From positions 31,566 to 95,565 of the forward strand of contig JAIPBL010000011.1 of the NCBI GenBank assembly GCA_021739645.1: a DNA stretch of 64,000 nucleotides, in the 5' to 3' direction. The notes under the pieces are model-generated. The model was not told where the DNA came from and did no database searches. It saw nothing but the letters and a program-made list of their open reading frames with translations. This DNA comes from Saprospiraceae bacterium. Lineage in GTDB: Bacteria > Bacteroidota > Bacteroidia > Chitinophagales > Saprospiraceae. How positions within the stretch are numbered: the stretch's first letter is position 1; every line of letters begins with the position of its first letter. This document shows, piece after piece, positions 15,583 to 22,519 of this stretch. The position numbers and the translations under genes are program-made.

Positions 15583-15677
15583 ACCCTTTGTCGCTTTTAC
15601 CCTTTTACCCTTTGTATTTTTAGTTTTTAAAACTTTAAAAATAATGCGGCGAAGCCGCCGATTTAAAATTTTGAAAA
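15583..15677 (+). other. 3' element B with GAA-loop hairpin
   Basis: ACCCTTTGTCGCTTTTACCC begins 3 nt after the orphan stop. Then follow an AT-rich stretch, the hairpin GCGGC-GAA-GCCGC (15646-15658), CGA and AAAATTTTGAAAA. Block order and spacing match element A. Confidence 0.75.
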
Positions 15678-15715
15678 GGGCTATTTCAGCGACCCCAAAC
15701 AATCCCAAGAAGCCC

Positions 15716-15723
15716 TATCTTTG
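15716..15723 (+). promoter_or_regulatory. -7 box of the DUF4240 operon
   Basis: TATCTTTG ends 16 nt before the ATG at 15740 and favours that start over the longer open frame from 15644, which would run through the hairpin element. Confidence 0.6.
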
Positions 15724-15739
15724 TAAAAAAAACGCCGCC

Positions 15740-16309
15740 ATGCATACTGCCATCAAAATGCCGCTCCGTTCGCTGAACCTTGCCGTCGTGAAGGACTTGC
15801 AGGAGAAATACCCGAATGCGGAGGTTAGCGTGGTGGTAAACCACGACCCCAACCAAGCGCCCTTGAGCGAGCAGCGTTTTTGGGAAATCATCGCCATGCT
15901 GGACTGGAGCAAGCAGGGGGATGACGCCGCCGTCATCGAACCGGCGGTGGCCTTGCTGGCAGCGTCGCCTGTGCGCCATATTTACGAGTTTGAAGACATC
16001 CTTTCCGAAAAGCTGTACCTGCTCGACGGCTTGGCTTATGCCCGCCAGACGGGAACGAGCGCCTACCAGTCGGAGGACGATTTTTTTTCGGTGGATGGGT
16101 TTCTTTACGACCGCTGCTGTGTGGTGGCCAATGGCAGGGAGCTTTACGAAGCGGTGCTGAATGACCCCACGAAAATGCCGAAGGACATGTCCTTTGGGGC
16201 TTTGCTTCGGGTGGCGCACGAAGCCTACCAGCGCAAAACGGGCAAAAAATTCGAGTACTTGCCTGCCTATAATTACGAAACCTACAGCAACGAAGAAGGC
16301 TGGAAATAA
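15740..16309 (+). CDS. DUF4240 domain protein
   Basis: A 189-residue soluble protein. The DUF4240 core begins FWEIIAMLDWSKQGDD (about residue 45) and includes a long helical stretch, LYLLDGLAYARQTG, then DDFFSVDGFLYDRCCVVANG. The function of the family is unknown; members often occur near toxin or immunity-type genes. It is the first gene of a three-gene unit with the GIY-YIG-like protein (24-nt gap) and the solo TIR protein. Confidence 0.8.
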   Translation: MHTAIKMPLRSLNLAVVKDLQEKYPNAEVSVVVNHDPNQAPLSEQRFWEIIAMLDWSKQGDDAAVIEPAVALLAASPVRHIYEFEDILSEKLYLLDGLAYARQTGTSAYQSEDDFFSVDGFLYDRCCVVANGRELYEAVLNDPTKMPKDMSFGALLRVAHEAYQRKTGKKFEYLPAYNYETYSNEEGWK

Positions 16310-16333
16310 ACTGAATAACCCTCCTGTTTTTCT

Positions 16334-16639
16334 ATGTCTATCCACGGCAATTCTCACCAAAACAAAAACCCGCACCATCTATATGGCATCTTTGAGGGCG
16401 AAACGGAGGAGGTGTTCAAATATGGCATCACCGACGACCCCATTGAAGCGGACGGCTTGCCTAACCGGGCAAGGGTCCAACTGCGGTGGGCCAACCTGGC
16501 CGCTGGATTCTTGAAGTTCTTTGCGAAAATCCTGCTGACTGGCATACCCGGCAGGGCCGAAGCGGAGCGGATAGAACGGGAGCATATCGAGGCATACCGA
16601 CAAAAACATGGCCGTCGTCCACCTGGAAACTTGAAATAA
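16334..16639 (+). CDS. Small GIY-YIG-like nuclease-domain protein
   Basis: A 101-residue protein: HHLYGIFEGETEEVFKYGIT at the start, R-x-x-V-Q-L-R in the middle, then GRAEAERIEREHIEAYRQKHG and R-PPGN at the end. This order (Y-x-Y/YGI strand pair, Arg, helix with Glu, terminal Asn) is that of GIY-YIG-superfamily domains found at the C-terminus of polymorphic toxins. Here it stands alone, without a delivery domain. It sits 11 nt upstream of the TIR gene. Fold assignment is moderate; activity is inferred. Confidence 0.6.
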   Translation: MSIHGNSHQNKNPHHLYGIFEGETEEVFKYGITDDPIEADGLPNRARVQLRWANLAAGFLKFFAKILLTGIPGRAEAERIEREHIEAYRQKHGRRPPGNLK

Positions 16640-16650
16640 AACAACTTGCA

Positions 16651-17094
16651 ATGCCCTCCACCTACAAACTCTTCCTCTCCTACTCCCACCAAGACGAGCC
16701 ATTAAAAGACAAGCTCGCCACCCACCTCGCCCCCTTGCGTCGCAGCGGCAAAATCGCCGTATGGCAAGACCGTCAGCTACTCCCCGGCACAGAATGGGAC
16801 GCCGCCATCAAGCAGGAACTGGCCGAGGCGGACATCATCCTATTGCTGGTCAGTGCCGATTTCATTGCCTCGGAGTATATCTGGAAATACGAAATCTCCG
16901 AGGCGATGGAGCGCCACGAGCGGCAGGAGGCCACGGTCATCCCCATCATCGTGCGGCCCTGCGACTGGCACGATATGCCCTTCGCCAAGGTGCAGGCGCT
17001 GCCACGGAACGCCAAGCCAGTGACGCAGTTCGCCAACGAGGATGAGGCTTGGCTGGACATCGTGCAGGGGATAAAGCGGGTGGTGGAGATATAA
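16651..17094 (+). CDS. Single-domain TIR protein
   Basis: A 147-residue TIR-type domain protein without extra domains: YKLFLSYSHQDEPLKDKLAT, then WQDRQLLPGTEWDAAIKQEL, ADIILLLVSADFIASEYIW with a downstream Glu (YIWKYE), and IPIIVRPCDWHDMPF. The conserved W-x-x-E arrangement fits TIR NAD-hydrolase effectors. It is last in the DUF4240 / GIY-YIG-like / TIR unit. ATG 16651 is 11 nt after the preceding stop. Its stop is immediately followed by a relic of an unrelated membrane gene, suggesting an island boundary. Confidence 0.85.
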   Translation: MPSTYKLFLSYSHQDEPLKDKLATHLAPLRRSGKIAVWQDRQLLPGTEWDAAIKQELAEADIILLLVSADFIASEYIWKYEISEAMERHERQEATVIPIIVRPCDWHDMPFAKVQALPRNAKPVTQFANEDEAWLDIVQGIKRVVEI

Positions 17095-17096
17095 CG

Positions 17097-17178
17097 GCAT
17101 TTGCCAAAGTGCTGAAAAGGGGATTTGAATGAGGGGTATTATCGGCTCGGGACTGAGAGGTACAAGGTGATTGAGTAA
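17097..17178 (+). pseudogene. Relic of the C-terminus of a 10-kb-type membrane protein gene
   Basis: With one frameshift near 17115 this reads AFAKVL / KGDLNEGYYRLGTERYKVIE-stop. The C-terminus of the protein at 10024-11454 reads FHKALEKMDLNENYYRLKPG and so on, ending RYEFIK-stop. About 12 of the last 18 positions agree, including both tyrosines, RL, RY and the stop position. Only this end of the gene is left, abutting the TIR stop codon by 2 nt. Confidence 0.75.
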
Positions 17179-17186
17179 ATAAACAT

Positions 17187-17217
17187 TTTGCAGTCAAAGC
17201 TAGAAGCCTTATTTTTG
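17187..17217 (+). promoter_or_regulatory. Promoter of the UPF0175/PIN operon
   Basis: TTTG (17187-17190) and TATTTTTG (17210-17217) are separated by 19 nt, one of the best matches in the window. ATG follows 18 nt later. Confidence 0.8.
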
Positions 17218-17235
17218 AAACAAATTCTGCAAAAA

Positions 17236-17472
17236 ATGACCATCCAAATCGCTGACGAAATCACAAAAGGACTTACTAGCAAGGACATTTTGCTGGAAGT
17301 GGCCGTGATGCTGTACCTTATGGAACGGGTTTCGCTCGGCAAAGCCGCCAAGATTGCGGGTTTGCATCGTATGGAATTTCAGGCAGCATTGGACAAGCGC
17401 CAGATTGCCATTCACTACGACATCAAAGATTTTGAGCGGGAACGGCAAAACTTGCAATCGCTGCGGGCATGA
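17236..17472 (+). CDS. UPF0175 family antitoxin
   Basis: A 78-residue protein with the UPF0175 pattern: I-x-D-E-I at the start, LLEVAVMLYLMERVSLGKAA and then IAGLHRMEFQAALDKR, a helix-turn-helix-like segment. It matches DNA-binding antitoxins that pair with DUF3368 PIN toxins. Its TGA overlaps the next ATG (ATGA), so translation is coupled. Start chosen at ATG 17236, after the promoter, rather than the longer frame. Confidence 0.88.
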   Translation: MTIQIADEITKGLTSKDILLEVAVMLYLMERVSLGKAAKIAGLHRMEFQAALDKRQIAIHYDIKDFERERQNLQSLRA

Positions 17473-17954
17473 TCGTCGTTAGCGATACCTCACCGATTTC
17501 CAACTTATTGATGATTGGTTGGCTTCGCCTTCTGCCTTCCATTTATGGCAAAGTCATAATTCCCGATGCAGTTTACGAAGAGGTGGAAGCACTTTCCCAA
17601 TTTGGCGTTAGCCTCCACGAATTTTATGCCGCAGATTGGATTGAACGGGCAATGCCAAGCGACCTTGCCGCCGTGAATGAATTATTGGGAAAGCTGGACG
17701 AAGGCGAGTCGGAAGCCATCATTCTTGCCGAAGAACTCAAAGCTGATTTCTTGCTCATCGACGAACGGCTTGGCTGGAAAGAAGCGCAGGCACGAAGCAT
17801 CAAGACAATCGGCCTGCTTGGCACCTTGGTTAAAGCAAAGGAAATGGGACTTATACCAGAAGTTAAACCTTTGATAGACGCATTGCGAATTAAGGCCAAG
17901 TTTCGGATGAGCGACGCATTGATAAAACATATTCTGAAAGAAGCTGGAGAGTAA
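17469..17954 (+). CDS. DUF3368 family PIN-domain toxin
   Basis: A 161-residue PIN-like ribonuclease. The acidic active-site residues are present: Asp in VVSDTSPISN, Glu in DEGESEAI and Asp in FLLIDERLGWKEA. It probably cleaves RNA and is held by the UPF0175 partner encoded 4 nt upstream in an overlapping frame. The normal length and intact motifs suggest a working toxin. Confidence 0.9.
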   Translation: MIVVSDTSPISNLLMIGWLRLLPSIYGKVIIPDAVYEEVEALSQFGVSLHEFYAADWIERAMPSDLAAVNELLGKLDEGESEAIILAEELKADFLLIDERLGWKEAQARSIKTIGLLGTLVKAKEMGLIPEVKPLIDALRIKAKFRMSDALIKHILKEAGE

Positions 17955-17987
17955 TTCCGCAATCCAAACTGTAAAATCCACTCACGC

Positions 17988-18518
17988 ATGGCCAAACCAA
18001 AACTCAAAGACCTCCGCACCTTCCTAGACTCCCTCAACGAAGCCGAACTGCGGGAGGAACTGCTCAAACTCTTCGGCAAACTGACCCAAGTACAGGAATT
18101 TTATGCCCAAGAACTCATGTCCGACAAGGAGCGAAAGGCCATGCTGGAAGGGTATCGCCGCAAGATTTATGGGTACTTTTGGACACGGACGGGCAACCGG
18201 AAACGGCCCAGCAATGCCAAACTACGGGAATTACTCACCAATTATGAAAAGGTATCGGTGTTCCCATCGGAGGTGATTGACCTGCTGCTCTATCGGGTGG
18301 AGACGGCCACGGCCTATGCCAGTAAGCTGGGCAGAATGCCGGAAGCAAGTTACAAGGCCAGCTACAATGCCTTCAAAAAAGCGGTGGAATTGATGGCCCT
18401 GCACCAATTCGAAGACATATTTCGGGAGCGTTGCGAGCAAATATTAAGGCATAAAAACGTAGAAGATTGGTACATCGAAATGATGGAAAACGCCTACCAC
18501 GAGCACATCAAAGAATGA
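17988..18518 (+). CDS. DUF6155 family protein
   Basis: A 176-residue, highly helical protein starting MAKPKLKDLRTFLDSLNEAE, with the LTQVQEFYAQEL segment characteristic of DUF6155. Function is unknown. It lies 33 nt after the PIN gene and may be co-transcribed with it, but it also occurs alone in related genomes, so a role in the toxin-antitoxin system is not implied. Confidence 0.75.
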   Translation: MAKPKLKDLRTFLDSLNEAELREELLKLFGKLTQVQEFYAQELMSDKERKAMLEGYRRKIYGYFWTRTGNRKRPSNAKLRELLTNYEKVSVFPSEVIDLLLYRVETATAYASKLGRMPEASYKASYNAFKKAVELMALHQFEDIFRERCEQILRHKNVEDWYIEMMENAYHEHIKE

Positions 18519-18546
18519 TGCTAGCAAGAAACAAGCCCTTCCTCCC

Positions 18547-18578
18547 AATTCACCAATTCACCAATTCACCAATTCCCA
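18547..18578. repeat. Tandem octamer AATTCACC
   Basis: Three exact copies (18547-18570) and a variant AATTCCCA fill most of the spacer between the convergent genes at 18518 and 18588. There is no complementary arm. Confidence 0.9.
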
Positions 18579-18587
18579 AGTTCCACC

Positions 18588-21302
18588 CTACCCCGGCTGA
18601 AACGGCAACTCCGCCGCAAACGGCAGCGCATGTTCCAAGTCCAGTTCGGCAGAAAACACGCCGCTGTCCTCGGTTTCCAGCGTAAATCCCCGGGCTTTGA
18701 ACATCCGAATCATGTGCGAATTGTTGCGCAGCACCGAAGCGTTCACCTTTTTGATGCCCTTGTCCCGGGCGATTTCCAGCATGTAATCGGTCATCAGGCT
18801 GCCGAGGCCCTGGTTTTGCCACGGGTCGGCCACGAGGATGGCGAACTCCGCCGTTTCGCCCCAGCCGTCGGCGATGATGCGCACCACGCCGGCCATGTGC
18901 TTTTTACCGTCTTCGGTAATTTCCACAATCAAGGCCATCTCGCGGTCGTAGTCAATCTGCGTGAGGCGGGTCAGGAACTCGTGCGTCACTTTTGGAACAA
19001 ACCCAAAAAACCGGAAGTACAGCGACTGGTCGGACAGGCGCTTGAACATCTCGGCCTCCATCGGCTCGTCCTCTGGGCGGATGGGCCGTAGCAGCGCCTC
19101 TCGGTTGTCCTTGAGCAGTATCGTTTTGACGTATTTTTCGGGGTAAGGCGAAATGACGAGGTGCTGGTACGGATGCCCCTTCTGGCGGGGTTGGTACTCG
19201 TTCAGCCCGATGCGGGCGTCCACCACGATGCCGCCGGTCTCGTCCACGAGGTAGGGATTGATGTCCATTTCCCGCACTTCGGGGAAGTCCATCAGCACGT
19301 AGGCAAACTTCTGAATCGTAAAAGCCAGCTCGTCCAAGTCAACACCGGGGATACCCCGGAATCCCTTTAATTGCTGGTAAATGCGGGTGCCTTCGATGAT
19401 GCGGCGGGCCAACGCCATGTTCAGCGGGGGCAAGCCAAAATCGGTGTCCTTGATGACTTCCACGGCCACGCCGCCTTGCCCGAAGACGATGAGCGGCCCG
19501 AAAATCGGGTCCCGTTTTGCCCCAATCAACAACTCGTACCGCTTCTTTTGCATTTTTTCCACCAAAACCCCGACAATACGGGCATCCGGTTTGTGTTTTT
19601 TGACCGATTCTATGATTTCATTATACGCTTTTTCAGCTTCGGCTTTCGTCGAAATATGCAGGCGCACACCGCCCACGTCGGTTTTGTGCAGCGCATCCGG
19701 CGACACGATTTTCAGTACCACTGGAAAGCCGCTTTGCTCCGCAAAAACGCCCGCTTCCTTGGCCGAAGTGGCCACAAAATTTCCGCCGACGGGGATGCTG
19801 TAGCAGCCGAGCAGCGCCTTCGCCTCATTTTCGAGGAGGTAGTCCCGGCCTTCGGACAATGCGGTACGGATGATGTGCCAGGCGGCGTCCCGTTTGGGAA
19901 CAAAACGCCGAGGTGCTTCGGGCGGTGTTTCGTAAAGCAGCTCGACATTGCGAGTGTACTGCCACATTTGCAGAAAAACATCCACGGCACTTTCGGGGTA
20001 GCGGTAGTTCGGAACCTTGCCTGCTTCCAAGATTTCACGGGCTTCCCACACGTCTTTTTCACCCATCCATGCAGCAAGGACGGGCTTGCGGGTCAATTTG
20101 CCCGCTTTCACGAGCTCGCTCGCCGTGCCCGCTGCGTCCGTTACCGTTTGGACGGTGAGGATGGTCAAAACGCCGTCCACGCCTTCATCGGCAAGGCAGA
20201 TTTCAACGGCCTTGCGGTACGCCGTTGGGGAAGCATCCCCGAGCACGTCCACGGGATTGCCATGGCTCCAGTTGACGGGCAGCGCCTCGCTTAGCTTGGT
20301 GATGCTTTCTTCGGAAAGTTGGGCCAACTTGCCACCCCTTGTGGTCAGGTAGTCGGTGGCAAGCACGCCGGGACCACCTGCATTAGTGACGATGGCGAGA
20401 CGGTTGCCGTCTGGCCGATGTTGCATGCTGAGTGCTTGGGCGCAGTTGAACAACTGCGAAATCCGCTCCACCCGGATGCAGCCTGCCCGTTGGAAAGCCG
20501 CATCGAAAGCCGCATCATTGCCGGCCAACGTACCCGTGTGGGACATGGCTGCCTTGGTGCCGTCCGAGCTTTTTCCAGCTTTCAGAATGATGATGGGTTT
20601 GGAGCGGGCGAAAGCCCTTGCAGCGCTCATGAACCGCCGGGCATGGGTCAGCGATTCCATGTAAATCAGGATGCACGACGTCTCTTGGTTCGTGCCGAAA
20701 TAGTCAATCAGCTCCGCAAAACCGATGTCAATCATGGAGCCGATGGAGACGAAGTGGCTGAAGCCAACGCTCTGCTCGCAGGCCCAGTCGAGAATGGAGG
20801 AGCAAAGGGCGCCGCTCTGCGAAATGAAGGCGATGTTGCCCGGCAGCGCCATGCGGTTGGCGAAGGTGGCGTTCATGCCCAGCTTCGGGTTGATGATGCC
20901 GAGGCAGTTCGGGCCGACGATGCGCATGCCGAACTTCCGGCTGGTTTTCAGGATTTCGGCGACCATTTTCTTGCCCTCCTCGCCAGCCTCCTGGAAGCCC
21001 GCCGAGATGATGACCAAGCCACCAACGCCTGCTTTTCCGCACTCCTCGACCACGCCAGGGACGAATTTGGAGGGTAAAATGATGACCGCTAAATCAACAG
21101 GAGCAGGTGCTTGCGCAATGTTTTCGAACGCTGGAATGCCCAGCACTTCCTTGTTTTTGGGATTGATGGGGTACAGGCCACCTTTGAAGCCGTTGTCTTT
21201 CAGGTTCTTGAAAAGCGAGTGCCCCACCGAGTCTTCCCGGGTGGAGGCGCCAATGACGGCAATGGATTTGGGCTTGAAAATTTTATCGAGTTGGTGTACC
21301 AT
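18588..21302 (-). CDS. ADP-forming acyl-CoA synthetase fused to a GNAT acetyltransferase (PatZ/Pat type)
   Basis: A 904-residue protein. Domain order: CoA-binding Rossmann domain (IFKPKSIAVIGAST, 8-130), succinyl-CoA-ligase-like domains with the active-site histidine in SHTGTLAG (His255), an ATP-grasp domain (about 490-700: GFPVVLKIVSPDALHKTDVG), and a C-terminal GNAT domain (about 725-880) with the acetyl-CoA loop DPWQNQGLGSL. This is the layout of the bacterial protein lysine acetyltransferase PatZ/YfiQ. The His is retained here, so ligase activity is possible, while in several Pat enzymes it is lost. A -7 box lies upstream at 21352-21359. Confidence 0.93.
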   Translation of the reverse strand: MVHQLDKIFKPKSIAVIGASTREDSVGHSLFKNLKDNGFKGGLYPINPKNKEVLGIPAFENIAQAPAPVDLAVIILPSKFVPGVVEECGKAGVGGLVIISAGFQEAGEEGKKMVAEILKTSRKFGMRIVGPNCLGIINPKLGMNATFANRMALPGNIAFISQSGALCSSILDWACEQSVGFSHFVSIGSMIDIGFAELIDYFGTNQETSCILIYMESLTHARRFMSAARAFARSKPIIILKAGKSSDGTKAAMSHTGTLAGNDAAFDAAFQRAGCIRVERISQLFNCAQALSMQHRPDGNRLAIVTNAGGPGVLATDYLTTRGGKLAQLSEESITKLSEALPVNWSHGNPVDVLGDASPTAYRKAVEICLADEGVDGVLTILTVQTVTDAAGTASELVKAGKLTRKPVLAAWMGEKDVWEAREILEAGKVPNYRYPESAVDVFLQMWQYTRNVELLYETPPEAPRRFVPKRDAAWHIIRTALSEGRDYLLENEAKALLGCYSIPVGGNFVATSAKEAGVFAEQSGFPVVLKIVSPDALHKTDVGGVRLHISTKAEAEKAYNEIIESVKKHKPDARIVGVLVEKMQKKRYELLIGAKRDPIFGPLIVFGQGGVAVEVIKDTDFGLPPLNMALARRIIEGTRIYQQLKGFRGIPGVDLDELAFTIQKFAYVLMDFPEVREMDINPYLVDETGGIVVDARIGLNEYQPRQKGHPYQHLVISPYPEKYVKTILLKDNREALLRPIRPEDEPMEAEMFKRLSDQSLYFRFFGFVPKVTHEFLTRLTQIDYDREMALIVEITEDGKKHMAGVVRIIADGWGETAEFAILVADPWQNQGLGSLMTDYMLEIARDKGIKKVNASVLRNNSHMIRMFKARGFTLETEDSGVFSAELDLEHALPFAAELPFQPG

Positions 21303-21351
21303 GACTGGGTGATTTTTGGCGGCTTAATTTGGTAGGACTTAAAATTCGGGG

Positions 21352-21359
21352 CAAAATTA
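21352..21359 (-). promoter_or_regulatory. -7 box of the acyl-CoA synthetase/GNAT gene
   Basis: TAATTTTG on the minus strand, 49 nt before the ATG. No TTTG at -33. Confidence 0.5.
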
Positions 21360-21428
21360 GGCGGGGGTCGCTTGTCAGGTAGGTGATAAAAATCAGCGGA
21401 TTTTGGGAGAAAAGTCAGCAGCATGTAG

Positions 21429-21475
21429 CCCGGAAATCCTTTCCGGGGACGCTGCTCCCGGAAAGGATTTCTGGG
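21429..21475. repeat. 19-bp inverted repeat next to the esterase stop codon
   Basis: CCCGGAAATCCTTTCCGGG (21429-21447) matches the complement of 21457-21475 at 18 of 19 positions, with a 9-nt loop. Each arm is itself partly palindromic (CCCGGAAA / TTTCCGGG). It directly abuts the stop codon at 21476. Confidence 0.93.
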
Positions 21476-22390
21476 TTACAAAGCAGCCATCCACGCCACC
21501 AGCCACGGCATCCACTCCTGTCCATTCACCGGGTTTTGCAGGCCGAATCCATGGCCGCCACTTGGCCAAAAATGCGCCTCGGCAGGTACCCCATTGCGCA
21601 AGCAAGCCTCATAAAAAAGCAGGCTGTTTTCGATTTTCACCCAATCGTCTTGGGCATGCACGAGGAAGGCGGGCGGCGACTGCGGCGTGACCCGCAGTTC
21701 GTTTGAGAAAAAGGCCACCTGCTGCAACGAAGCCTCTTTGCCTATCAGGTTTTCCTTGGAGCCGTCGTGCCCGATTCCGTCCCGGAAGCTGACGACGGGG
21801 TAAATCAGCGCCACGAAATTGGGGCGGAAGGAGGTGGGGTCGGTGCAAGTTGCATCCGCCAAAAAATCAAAATGCGTGGCAGCAGAGGCAGCGAGGTGGC
21901 CGCCTGCCGAGAAGCCCATGATGCCGATTTTGTTGGGCGAAATTTGCCACTCGGCTGCCCGCTTGCGCACCAGCCGAATGGCCTGCTGGGCATCTTGAAG
22001 GGGCGCTAGTGATTTATCCACGCAGTAGCGGTCGCTGGGGATTCGGTAGCGGAGGACGAAGGCGGTGATGCCTGATTCGTTGAGTGCTTTGGCTACTTGC
22101 GTACCCTCGTGGTCGGTGGCTGTGCCGCTGTAGCCGCCTCCGGGGCAGATAATCATGGCTGCGCCGTTGGGTTTTGCAGGTTTAAAAATGGTCAGGGTCG
22201 GCAAGGAGGTTTCGGTGGTGAACTCGATTTCCCAATCGTTGATTTCCGTCTTTTCGAGGTTACGTGTGGGTTTGGAGTTTGGGATGGGGACGTCGCCGTT
22301 AATATAGAGCGGGAAGCTTTGTTGGGCTTGGATATTTGCGGAGCAAAAAAACAAGCTGAGACAAACGGGGAGGTAGTGCTGAAATTTCAT
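21476..22390 (-). CDS. Secreted alpha/beta-hydrolase (BD-FAE / acetyl-xylan-esterase-like)
   Basis: A 304-residue protein with a signal peptide (MKFQHYLPVCLSLFFCSANIQA). The oxyanion loop is ICPGGGY (about 81-87), the nucleophile sits in GFSAGGH (Ser161), the acid in HAQDDWV and the histidine in SGGHGFGL, so the triad is complete. Such enzymes remove acetyl or feruloyl groups from plant-type polysaccharides. No polysaccharide utilisation locus is next to it. It is upstream of the acyl-CoA synthetase on the same strand, separated by the palindrome at 21429-21475. Confidence 0.88.
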   Translation of the reverse strand: MKFQHYLPVCLSLFFCSANIQAQQSFPLYINGDVPIPNSKPTRNLEKTEINDWEIEFTTETSLPTLTIFKPAKPNGAAMIICPGGGYSGTATDHEGTQVAKALNESGITAFVLRYRIPSDRYCVDKSLAPLQDAQQAIRLVRKRAAEWQISPNKIGIMGFSAGGHLAASAATHFDFLADATCTDPTSFRPNFVALIYPVVSFRDGIGHDGSKENLIGKEASLQQVAFFSNELRVTPQSPPAFLVHAQDDWVKIENSLLFYEACLRNGVPAEAHFWPSGGHGFGLQNPVNGQEWMPWLVAWMAAL

Positions 22391-22445
22391 GTTTTGCTTT
22401 TTTACAAAGGTGAAAAAGAATGGGGGAAAGTGGTCACATGAAAAA

Positions 22446-22519
22446 TTAGCTTGAATTTTTCGGGTTGACCTTAAAAATTCAAGCTAATTTTGCAAATCAA
22501 CCTGAAAAATTCAAGCTAA
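22446..22519. promoter_or_regulatory. Promoter overlapped by three TTAGCTTGAATTTTT repeats
   Basis: A left arm at 22446-22468 is complementary to 22497-22519 at 22 of 23 positions, and a third copy (AAAAATTCAAGCTAA, 22473-22487) lies between in the same direction as the right arm. The -33 TTG (22465-22467) and -7 TAATTTTG (22485-22492, 17 nt apart) sit inside the repeats. This looks like an operator array for a regulator of the ATPase gene. Confidence 0.7.

Noticed and set aside
22465..22518. TTG start for the AAA/DUF4143 protein
   Set aside because: The TTG lies in the -33 box and the extra residues are translated repeat; ATG 22519 begins the conserved part.
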